Program-made: the position numbers and the translations under genes
From: UBA9619 sp964630665
GTDB lineage: Bacteria; Pseudomonadota; Gammaproteobacteria; Arenicellales; UBA868
Assembly (NCBI GenBank): GCA_964630665.1
Contig: CAZVVN010000009.1
Span: forward strand, 1-64,000
Direction of reading: 5' to 3'
DNA length: 64,000 nucleotides
Shown: one piece after another, positions 25,491-32,559 of the stretch
Layout of the letters: every line of letters begins with the position of its first letter
Position numbering within the stretch: position 1 is the first letter of the stretch
The notes under the pieces: model-generated
Told to the model about the DNA's origin: nothing
The model's input: the letters and a program-made list of their open reading frames with translations, nothing else
The model's database searches: none

Positions 25491-26108
25491 TCAGGTGCTG
25501 TTTGGGGTCTGATTGGTTCGGGTCGCCGTGTCTAGAATATTCTGCATCGAGCGTTTGATCTGAGCAAACGACTCCTGGCTGTCGATGTCGATGACCTGGT
25601 CGATGACCCAGCGGTTGGTCTGGTCTTGGCCCATCAGCTGCTGGATCTGGTCACCGAATGCTCTGCGCAGGGCGTACCCCGGTTCTCCTCTTTCAAAAGT
25701 GCACTGTGCATATGCTCGGTTGCGTGCGTTGATGATGTCGATGAAAGGGCTTGAATAGTTGCCCGGGCCCAAGACGTCTTCGGTATTGCGCTGAAGATGG
25801 CGCGCGCATTCCCCGGCGAGCCGGTCGAGGAACACCTTGCGCTCGCCAGAGGTCATCGACTCGCTCGCCAGGCGGTCGCAGCTGTGGACCAAAAAAGCCA
25901 GATACTCCTGGATCACCGCGACCCGCTGCTGGTCGTGCCGATAGTCGAAAGCCTGCTCGTGAAGGTTCTTCGTACTGGAGAGAGCGACCTGCCAGCAGAT
26001 GTAGGCCAGGGCCACAGCATTATCCTCCAGTGATGGGGTGTGCCCCTGCTTAGACCAACGATCGCGTATTCGCATCTCCCTGTCGAGCTGGTGCAGGTCT
26101 TTGAACAA
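25491..26108 (-). CDS. Conserved-looking helical protein of unknown function, last gene of the dioxygenase/Cas6-like operon
   Basis: 205 aa from a TTG at 26108; an ATG at 26075 (MRIRDRWSKQ) is an alternative, and neither has a good ribosome site. It appears all-helical and soluble, with four cysteines (in YICWQ, HSCDR, GECAR and AQCTF) and no recognisable catalytic motif. The start lies 26 bp after the stop of the 67-aa gene. Function unknown; context ties it to the Cas6-like and TauD-like genes. Confidence 0.65.
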   Translation of the reverse strand: MFKDLHQLDREMRIRDRWSKQGHTPSLEDNAVALAYICWQVALSSTKNLHEQAFDYRHDQQRVAVIQEYLAFLVHSCDRLASESMTSGERKVFLDRLAGECARHLQRNTEDVLGPGNYSSPFIDIINARNRAYAQCTFERGEPGYALRRAFGDQIQQLMGQDQTNRWVIDQVIDIDSQESFAQIKRSMQNILDTATRTNQTPNST

Positions 26109-26134
26109 TCTGCTGTTGGGTTTCTCGGAGCGGC

Positions 26135-26338
26135 TTATCTCTTCGAGCCTTTTTCCTCGTGGGCAAGGTCCACGACTTGAGTCGCGATGTCTGCGAATGT
26201 CTCCCGGTATCCATCCAGCAGATCGCCTGGTCGCGGGGTGAAGTAATCTTCGAGGTCTACGCCGGACTCCCGTTCTCTGGCGATAAACTGTTTTTGCATC
26301 CGAAGCATTTGCTGAATCAGTTCCTGCTTAGTGGGCAT
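26135..26338 (-). CDS. 67-aa helical protein in the dioxygenase/Cas6-like operon
   Basis: Short, highly charged protein (MPTKQELIQQMLRMQKQF at the start, DLAHEEKGSKR at the end) with a likely N-terminal amphipathic helix. There is no signal peptide or cysteine. It lies 105 bp downstream of the Cas6-like gene and just before the 205-aa gene. Family not recognised. It could be a subunit or adaptor of its neighbours; this is inference from position only. Confidence 0.6.
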   Translation of the reverse strand: MPTKQELIQQMLRMQKQFIARERESGVDLEDYFTPRPGDLLDGYRETFADIATQVVDLAHEEKGSKR

Positions 26339-26443
26339 CTGGTGACTCCATAAAGTGCGGTAGCGTCAGTAGGTAGTTTGCGTTCATCGAATTCGACAGG
26401 CCAGTAGTTATTCAGGATACTTTCCTGGCTTCTGGTCGTCGCG

Positions 26444-27130
26444 CTATTCGGTATCATAGACCGCCTCGATGTTGCGTTGTGGAAGAAATAGGCCGCAACC
26501 GATTTTCCGGCCTTTCCCCAATCCGTATTGCTGCAGCGTGAGTGATTCCCGAGGGCCGAGTTCAGCCAGCATCAGGCTACGGGTCGGTATCGGACCGCAA
26601 GGCGCCTGAATGATATGCTGCCGTCCGCACAGCATCTTGCACGTAGGTATTGTCAAGTCACTCAACCGCTCAGCAGTCCAGTGAAGGAACTGCTCTTCAT
26701 CTTCGGTATCGGCTTCAATGGCGACATGACGGGCAAATATCGTCGCCATCGGGTTCAGCCGACGAATACGGGCAGGGCCCACCCCGATTCGGTGGCCATC
26801 GACTTCGATCTCCAGGCCACTCAGTGATCGGGCAGAGCTGATCCTTTCGATGGGTAGGCGCAGAACCAATCGGGTCCGTTTGGACAAATGCAACAATTGA
26901 TGACCGGCAGGTCGGACCCAACCGTTGCCAGATTCGGCAACATGGATAAGGTGAATCCCGGATGTTTTGTCAGTCTCAATCCAGGGCAGGATCGCCGCTA
27001 CCGCTCGAAAAAGTGCGTGACCGTGCTCAGACGGAAGATCTCTACCACTGATCCTGAAAACGAGGTCGACGATAACGTCGGGTCCGGTCTCCGCTTCGGC
27101 TGGTGTGTCGTCCTGCCAGAACATAACCAT
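26444..27130 (-). CDS. Cas6/Cmx6-like (type I-MYXAN) RAMP-fold protein without a CRISPR array
   Basis: 228 aa. The N-terminal VDLVFRISGRDLPSEHGHAL, the central LVLRLP and the C-terminal glycine-rich loop GLGKGRKIGCGLFLP (about residues 203-217) match the Cas6/Cmx6 family of CRISPR RNA-processing endonucleases. Candidate catalytic or RNA-contacting histidines are His37 and His39. No CRISPR repeats and no other cas genes lie anywhere in the window. Its ATG directly abuts the stop of the 43-aa gene. It may process or bind some other RNA; the fold assignment is by motif recall, not by search. Confidence 0.7.
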   Translation of the reverse strand: MVMFWQDDTPAEAETGPDVIVDLVFRISGRDLPSEHGHALFRAVAAILPWIETDKTSGIHLIHVAESGNGWVRPAGHQLLHLSKRTRLVLRLPIERISSARSLSGLEIEVDGHRIGVGPARIRRLNPMATIFARHVAIEADTEDEEQFLHWTAERLSDLTIPTCKMLCGRQHIIQAPCGPIPTRSLMLAELGPRESLTLQQYGLGKGRKIGCGLFLPQRNIEAVYDTE

Positions 27131-27262
27131 TTAGTGGGGCAGGGACACCTGGATCAACTTCCGATCGATTCCCCGACCATTCGCTATCAGTATATCGACC
27201 ACATTTCGCAGAAGTAGCCCGAATCGGTCTGGGTCGGTCAATTCAAGCAGATTCTGCAGCAT
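27131..27262 (-). CDS. 43-aa protein coupled to the Cas6-like gene
   Basis: Short frame from the ATG at 27262, four bases after the TauD-like stop, to a TAA that directly abuts the ATG of the Cas6-like gene. The residues (LLELTDPDRFGLLLRNVVDI...) suggest one or two helices. The precise junctions on both sides argue that it is translated. A GTG start inside the dioxygenase gene would add about a dozen residues. Confidence 0.5.
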   Translation of the reverse strand: MLQNLLELTDPDRFGLLLRNVVDILIANGRGIDRKLIQVSLPH

Positions 27263-27266
27263 GATC

Positions 27267-28193
27267 TCATTGAACCCGAGCGCAAGCACGCTGGCCACTT
27301 GCTGGTTGACTGATGAGACTATCGTGGAATCGTCCTCGGTAAAAAAGTCGCTTGCTCGATTCCAACAGCGCGCTGTCAAAGGCGTCGCGCCGGTGCAACA
27401 CATTGTTGCACAGGATGCCCTCGCCGGGCTTCAGGCGCCGGCGCAAGATAAGATCAGAGCGCTCGCTCAGAATCTCACCCAGGGCCGCGACGGCCTCCCG
27501 AGTCAATGGGTCGTCACGCCAGATGATATGTTGTCGGCGGCTGGTGTAGCGCATGTTGAGTTGTCCACTCGCCCGCCAGAAAACCGGTCCTGAGCGGGCC
27601 TCCCGGTTCCCGTTCACAGCATCTCGATTGGCAGGGATTGTCATCGCGTCGTCCCGGCACAGTGCGATCGGATACGCAGGGTCCGCGTGGTGCAGCAAGG
27701 TGTAAACAATCGCATGATCGATGAATTCGCTCGTACCGCCAGTCGCGGCCGCAGCCACACAGTGAAGCAGCATACCGCGGATCCGGCGGTCAACAGGGTT
27801 GTAGTAGCCATCGGTGTGCCAGTTCAACTCGCGGTTGGTGTAGGGAACGTACCGTTTGAGCGATGACTGCGTAACCTGGAGCCGTGTCAGGCCGGTGACG
27901 TTTACCGCACTGCCCCGATCAAGTCTTTTGAGTCCAACCTGGTGGCATAATTCGAGCACATCAGCAGCGGTCGTCGCCTCTGGTCTGAGACAACGATAGA
28001 GGGCGAGATTTGAGCCGCGCACCCGTTCCTTAAGCGCAGTAAATTCATGACGTTTAAGGGCCGCGGCTGTCTCGATCTCGATGGCTGGTAGGGCGATGGT
28101 GTGGCGATAATGATCGAGTCGCCGGTCAAGCGTATTTCTTGATGGCAGGGGCCGTACGGGCCCACCGTGTTTTTTCCAAAAAGTCTGGTTCAT
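27267..28193 (-). CDS. TauD/TfdA-like Fe(II)/2-oxoglutarate-dependent dioxygenase
   Basis: About 308 aa from the ATG at 28193 (a TTG at 28211 is also in frame). The facial triad of the family is visible: His126-x-Asp128 in WHTDGYY and the distal His267 in NVLHRRDAF. Near residues 286-288, YRGRFHD carries the 2-oxoglutarate-binding Arg. Members hydroxylate varied substrates, including taurine and other sulfonates; the substrate here is unknown. It is the first gene of a - strand operon divergent from dsrA. Confidence 0.78.
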   Translation of the reverse strand: MNQTFWKKHGGPVRPLPSRNTLDRRLDHYRHTIALPAIEIETAAALKRHEFTALKERVRGSNLALYRCLRPEATTAADVLELCHQVGLKRLDRGSAVNVTGLTRLQVTQSSLKRYVPYTNRELNWHTDGYYNPVDRRIRGMLLHCVAAAATGGTSEFIDHAIVYTLLHHADPAYPIALCRDDAMTIPANRDAVNGNREARSGPVFWRASGQLNMRYTSRRQHIIWRDDPLTREAVAALGEILSERSDLILRRRLKPGEGILCNNVLHRRDAFDSALLESSKRLFYRGRFHDSLISQPASGQRACARVQ

Positions 28194-28595
28194 TAGCGAT
28201 TTATTGAACAAACGTAGTCATTGACGGGTGGATCAGCCGCCAATTGATTGAACGGATTCTAGTGGACGCAGCGCCACTGACAACTGGCCATTGTGGTTGT
28301 CTCTTGCACAGTTTCCGGGTGGGTTCTTCACCCGGCACGTGTAACTACTGATTTGTAAAGCGGAGCAAAATCCTACTGATGTTATTGAAATTACGTGTTT
28401 TTGCAGACAGATCTGGGATGACCACACCAGCTATTGCATGTGAATAAATACAGCTATATCCCGATTGGGATAGTTTCTTGTCACGGCGACCTTGCCCGAT
28501 GGGGGAAGTGGCCAAAGCCACTGGTGGGCATACAATGTGTCGACACAATTGCCGTTGCGACAACTGGCCGTCGTGTAGACGAGGATACCATCCCT
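28194..28595. other. Divergent regulatory region between the dioxygenase operon and dsrA
   Basis: About 400 bp with no convincing gene; a + frame open from 28434 is only the upstream extension of dsrA. The region is less GC-rich than the flanking genes and holds the dyad at 28457-28472. Promoters for dsrA and for the - strand operon presumably lie here. Confidence 0.5.
28457..28472. promoter_or_regulatory. 7-2-7 inverted repeat upstream of dsrA
   Basis: TATCCC-GATT-GGGATA is a perfect 6-bp dyad, readable as two heptamers separated by two bases, the layout of NarL/NarP-type sites. The match to the NarL heptamer consensus is only partial (5 of 7 per half). It lies about 124 bp upstream of the dsrA start. 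Possible operator for the dsr operon. Confidence 0.3.
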
Positions 28596-29873
28596 ATGTC
28601 AGAACCAGAGCGACACTCGACCCCGATGTTGGACGAACTGGAGAACGGGCCCTGGCCAAGTTTTGTCTCCGGTATCAAACGACTCCGGGACGAACATTCC
28701 CAGGACCGGGTCAATGGTGTTGCCAACGATCTGTTGGGACAGCTGGAACACTCCTACGAGACCCGCAAGGGCTACTGGAAAGGTGGTACCGTCAGTGTTT
28801 ACGGCTACGGTGGCGGCATCATTCCGCGTTTCTCCGAAGTTGGTCAGCAGTTTCCTGAATCCAAAGAGTTCCACACCTTACGGGTCCAGCCGCCGGCCGG
28901 CAATCATTACACGACCGACGTTCTTCGTCAGCTCGCCGACAGCTGGGAGAAGTGGGGTTCGGGCCTGGTGACCTTTCACGGTCAGACCGGCAACATCATG
29001 TTTATCGGGTCGACCACCGAGAACACTCAGCACTTCTTCGATGAGATCAACGACTATGGCTTCGATCTCGGTGGGGCGGGCCCTTGTGTTCGGACCGCAA
29101 TGTCCTGTGTCGGGTCCAGCCGCTGTGAACAATCATGTGCCAACGAACACAGGATTCATCGTCAACTGGTCAACAACTTCACCGATGACGTGCATCGACC
29201 CGCGCTGCCGTACAAGTTCAAATTCAAAGTCTCGGGATGTCCGAACGACTGTATGAACTCAATCGAGCGGGCGGATATGGCCGTGATCGGCACCTGGCGA
29301 GACGACATCAAGGTAGATCAGGATGAATGGAAAACCTATGTCCAAACAAAGGGTCGGCAACATGTGATAGACAATATCATCACCCGTTGTCCAAGTCGTT
29401 GCATGAGCCTGAAAGATGACGATACCGTTGACATCGACAATCGCAACTGTGTGCGTTGCATGCACTGTCTGAATGTCGTGCCCAAGGCGCTTTCACCGGG
29501 CCAGGACACCGGAGTTACCGTGCTCTTAGGCGGCAAACGTACCCTCAAGATCGGTGACCTGATGGGTACCGTAGTGGTGCCTTTTATGAAACTCGAACAC
29601 GATGAAGACTACGGGCGACTGGTCGAGATCGCGGAAAACACAATCGACTTCTGGGCTGAGCATGGGCTTGAACACGAGCGCTGTGGAGAGATGATCGAGC
29701 GAATCGGTTTGATCAACTTTCTAGAAGGCGTTGGACTCGAGGTTGATCCCAATATGGTTGCGACACCTCGGGAGTCATCTTACGTTCGGATGGATGGCTG
29801 GGATGATGAGGCCATTAAATGGTTTGAACGTAAGTCTCAAGACAAACAGTCTGAGTCTGACTCGGCGGCCTGA
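28596..29873 (+). CDS. dsrA: Reverse-type dissimilatory sulfite reductase alpha subunit
   Basis: With DsrB forms the siroheme enzyme that oxidises DsrC-bound sulfane sulfur to sulfite in the cytoplasm. 425 aa from the ATG at 28596 (GAGGATA upstream). The siroheme/4Fe-4S cysteines are in CVGSSRCEQSC and CPNDCMNS, and a ferredoxin-type segment (CPSRCM, CVRCMHCLN) follows. The operon contains dsrEFH and dsrL and no dsrD, which marks the oxidative type. Confidence 0.97.
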   Translation: MSEPERHSTPMLDELENGPWPSFVSGIKRLRDEHSQDRVNGVANDLLGQLEHSYETRKGYWKGGTVSVYGYGGGIIPRFSEVGQQFPESKEFHTLRVQPPAGNHYTTDVLRQLADSWEKWGSGLVTFHGQTGNIMFIGSTTENTQHFFDEINDYGFDLGGAGPCVRTAMSCVGSSRCEQSCANEHRIHRQLVNNFTDDVHRPALPYKFKFKVSGCPNDCMNSIERADMAVIGTWRDDIKVDQDEWKTYVQTKGRQHVIDNIITRCPSRCMSLKDDDTVDIDNRNCVRCMHCLNVVPKALSPGQDTGVTVLLGGKRTLKIGDLMGTVVVPFMKLEHDEDYGRLVEIAENTIDFWAEHGLEHERCGEMIERIGLINFLEGVGLEVDPNMVATPRESSYVRMDGWDDEAIKWFERKSQDKQSESDSAA

Positions 29874-29908
29874 TCGGCTGCGCACCCTGAAACTCGGAGC
29901 TCAACGGG

Positions 29909-30985
29909 ATGGCAAAAAAAGAAATGCGCCAGCCGATCGAAAGCGGCTGCCCCGATGGTTTCCAGTACATGCATCCCGTCATGCTCAGAAACTTTGGCCA
30001 GTGGCAGTGGCACGATCATCCTCGCCCCGGCGTTCTGCGGCACGTTGCACACAGTGGCGATCAGATCTGGACAGTCCGGGCCGGTACCCAGCGTATTCTC
30101 GATGTGTTTACGTTGCGAAAGTTGTGCGATATCGGTGACGAGTTTGCCGACGGCCACGTGCGTTTCACCATCCGCAGCAATATCGAGTACATGGTCTCGG
30201 ACCAGGGCAAGGTCGACTCCCTGATCGAAGCCCTGGAATCATCCGGTTTCGTAGTCGGCGGGACAAAAAATTCGGTCGCAATGATCGCTCACACCCAGGG
30301 TTGGCTGCATTGCGACATTCCAGGTACCGATGCATCCGGAGTGGTCAAGTCGATGATGGACGAACTGATCGACGAGTTTAGAAACTGCAACATGCCTAAT
30401 CGCGTGCATATCACCACGTCCTGTTGCCAGATCAACTGTGGCGGTCAGGGCGACATCGCGATCAACGTTCAACACACGAAACCGCCGAAAATCAATCACG
30501 ACCTCGTGGCCAACGTCTGCGAGCGGCCGTCGGTGGTGGCACGCTGCCCGGTGGCTGCAATTCGCCCGGCGTTGGTGAACGGTAAACCGACCCTGGAGGT
30601 TGACGAGAAAAAATGTATCTGCTGCGGCGCCTGCTATCCACCGTGCCCGCCAATGCAGATCAATGACCCAGAGCACACCAAGCTTGCGATCTGGGTAGGC
30701 GGTAACCATTCCAACGCCCGCAGCAAACCGAGCTTCCAGAAGCTGGTTGCCTCGGGTGTGCCCAATAATCCCCCGCGCTGGCCGGAAGCCACAGCGATCG
30801 TCAAGCGCATACTGCGAACCTACAAGGAAGATGCAAAGGATTGGGAACGGATCAACGACTGGATCGATCGAATCGGCTGGCCACGCTTCTTTGAACTGAC
30901 CGGGCTGCCTTTTACCAAGTACCACATCGACCACTGGCGCGGTTCTCGCAAGAGCCTGAACGCCTCGACCCACATCCGTTTTTGA
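29909..30985 (+). CDS. dsrB: Reverse-type dissimilatory sulfite reductase beta subunit
   Basis: Carries the catalytic siroheme of DsrA2B2. 358 aa. Cys motifs TSCCQINCGGQGDI and a ferredoxin domain CICCGACYPPCPPM are intact. It starts 35 bp after dsrA. Confidence 0.97.
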   Translation: MAKKEMRQPIESGCPDGFQYMHPVMLRNFGQWQWHDHPRPGVLRHVAHSGDQIWTVRAGTQRILDVFTLRKLCDIGDEFADGHVRFTIRSNIEYMVSDQGKVDSLIEALESSGFVVGGTKNSVAMIAHTQGWLHCDIPGTDASGVVKSMMDELIDEFRNCNMPNRVHITTSCCQINCGGQGDIAINVQHTKPPKINHDLVANVCERPSVVARCPVAAIRPALVNGKPTLEVDEKKCICCGACYPPCPPMQINDPEHTKLAIWVGGNHSNARSKPSFQKLVASGVPNNPPRWPEATAIVKRILRTYKEDAKDWERINDWIDRIGWPRFFELTGLPFTKYHIDHWRGSRKSLNASTHIRF

Positions 30986-30995
30986 ATCCCCGGCA

Positions 30996-31388
30996 ATGAA
31001 GTTCTCGATTATGGTCAATGAAGGACCGTACACTCACCAGGCCTCTGATACCGCTTTCAATTTCACCAAGGCAGCACTCGAGGCCGGGCACGAGATATTC
31101 CGAATCTTTTTCTATCACGACGGTGTCAACAACGGCACGCGGATGACAATACCCCCTCAGGATGACCGCCACGTGGTCAATCGCTGGAGCGAATTGGCCG
31201 AACAGCATGGGCTGGATATGGTGGTCTGTGTTGCCGCCGCCCAACGGCGCGGTATCCTGGATGCGGATGAGGCCAAGCGCAATGGCAAGGACGGCGACAA
31301 CATAGCTCCGGGGTTCAGGATCTCAGGCCTCGGGCAGCTGATCGAAGCCGGTATCCAGGCCGATCGCCTACTGGTGTTCGGCGATTAG
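30996..31388 (+). CDS. dsrE: Sulfurtransferase subunit DsrE
   Basis: Cytoplasmic DsrEFH hexamer subunit that hands sulfur to DsrC. 130 aa with the persulfide-binding Cys78 in DMVVCVAAAQRRG, at the same position as in Allochromatium DsrE. dsrF begins on the next base after its stop. Confidence 0.96.
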   Translation: MKFSIMVNEGPYTHQASDTAFNFTKAALEAGHEIFRIFFYHDGVNNGTRMTIPPQDDRHVVNRWSELAEQHGLDMVVCVAAAQRRGILDADEAKRNGKDGDNIAPGFRISGLGQLIEAGIQADRLLVFGD

Positions 31389-31805
31389 GTGCAGTCAATG
31401 CCGAGGGTAAAGAAATTCATGTACGTCAACCGCCACGCACCTCACGGTACGATCTATGCGCTCGAAGGTCTGGAGGTGGTCCTGATCGGCGCGGCTTTCG
31501 ACCAGGACGTCAGCATGGCCTTCATCGGGGACGGGGTCTTTCAACTGAAAAAGGGTCAAGATACTACCGACTCCGACATCAAGAACTTCTCGCCCACCTA
31601 CCGTGCACTCGGTGACTACGATGTCACCCAGCTCTATGTAGAACGGGAATCGCTCGAGGAGCGGGGCCTTGCGATCGGTGACCTGATGGACTTGACCTGG
31701 GAGGATGAAGAGGACGACTGGACCGAGAAGCCCTCGATCCGGGTCGTCAATCGCCAGGAACTGTCTGACCTTCTGGAAACGCAGGATGTGATCCTGAATT
31801 TTTGA
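31389..31805 (+). CDS. dsrF: Sulfurtransferase subunit DsrF
   Basis: Second DsrEFH subunit, 138 aa from a GTG directly after dsrE (ATG at 31398 is equally likely). The family core VKKFMYVNRHAPHGTIYALE and LGDYDV are present. The position that is Cys in Allochromatium DsrF appears as Ser here (FDQDVSMAF), consistent with that Cys not being the sulfur-transfer residue. Confidence 0.95.
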   Translation: MQSMPRVKKFMYVNRHAPHGTIYALEGLEVVLIGAAFDQDVSMAFIGDGVFQLKKGQDTTDSDIKNFSPTYRALGDYDVTQLYVERESLEERGLAIGDLMDLTWEDEEDDWTEKPSIRVVNRQELSDLLETQDVILNF

Positions 31806-31814
31806 GGACCGAAG

Positions 31815-32117
31815 ATGCTGCACACGGTGAACAAGTCACCCTTTGAGACCCACAGTCTGGAAACCTGTCTAGGGCTGGCAAAACCAGGCAGCGATATTCT
31901 GCTCATTGAAGATGGGGTTTATGCGGCAACCGCTGGTACTACAGTGTCGGCGATGGTTGAACAGGCAATCGAATCCTCCAGCGTCTACGCACTGGCACCG
32001 GATCTGAAAGCCCGTGGTATAGACCCCGATCAGGTCATCGCCGGTATTCAGCTGGTCGGCTACGATGGTTTCGTCAAACTGAGCGTGATGAATGAAACGG
32101 TACAGTGCTGGCTGTAA
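31815..32117 (+). CDS. dsrH: Sulfurtransferase subunit DsrH
   Basis: Third DsrEFH subunit of the TusB family. 100 aa, starting MLHTVNKSPF, with Cys18 near the conserved DsrH cysteine and ILLIEDGVYAA typical of the family. Nine bases separate it from dsrF; dsrC follows after 21 bp. Confidence 0.95.
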   Translation: MLHTVNKSPFETHSLETCLGLAKPGSDILLIEDGVYAATAGTTVSAMVEQAIESSSVYALAPDLKARGIDPDQVIAGIQLVGYDGFVKLSVMNETVQCWL

Positions 32118-32138
32118 ATTTTTCATAGGAGAGAAACA

Positions 32139-32471
32139 ATGGCATTTGAAATCAACGGCAGAACCTATGAGACGGATGAAGAGGGCTATCTTGCCGATCT
32201 CAGCGACTGGAGTACGGAAGTTGCCGGTTACATGGCAACCGAGGATGACTGCGACCTGAGTGAGAATCACTGGGAAGTCATAAACTTCCTGCGTGATTAC
32301 TACGAGGAGTACCAGATTGCCCCTGCTGTGCGGGTGCTGACCAAGGCCATCGGCAAGCGGCTGGGTAAGGACAAAGGCAACAGTAAGTATTTGTACGAAC
32401 TCTTTCCGTATGGGCCGGCCAAGCAAGCCTGCAAGTATGCCGGCCTGCCCAAGCCTACTGGCTGTGTCTGA
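32139..32471 (+). CDS. dsrC: Sulfur carrier / DsrAB substrate protein DsrC
   Basis: Small protein that carries sulfur on its flexible C-terminal arm and is the substrate of DsrAB and partner of DsrK. 110 aa. Both arm cysteines are present, Cys98 and the penultimate Cys109 (ACKYAGLPKPTGC), so it is a true DsrC and not a TusE-type protein. AGGAGAG precedes the ATG. A hairpin follows. Confidence 0.97.
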   Translation: MAFEINGRTYETDEEGYLADLSDWSTEVAGYMATEDDCDLSENHWEVINFLRDYYEEYQIAPAVRVLTKAIGKRLGKDKGNSKYLYELFPYGPAKQACKYAGLPKPTGCV

Positions 32472-32496
32472 GCAACAGGTCTGATTCAGGTAGGTT

Positions 32497-32514
32497 TCCG
32501 GCGGTCTCGCCGGA
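32497..32514 (+). other. Intercistronic hairpin between dsrC and dsrM
   Basis: TCCGGCG and CGCCGGA form a perfect 7-bp stem around GTCT, 26 bases after the dsrC stop. There is no T-run. It could stabilise the upstream dsrEFHC message or attenuate transcription into dsrM. Confidence 0.4.
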
Positions 32515-32559
32515 TCCCACATCTACAGTACCGTCCAGGCCACCCGGGGAGCAAATTCA

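Noticed and set aside
25491..28595. Possible CRISPR array near the Cas6-like gene
   Set aside because: I looked for regularly spaced direct repeats here and in the other intergenic regions and saw none.
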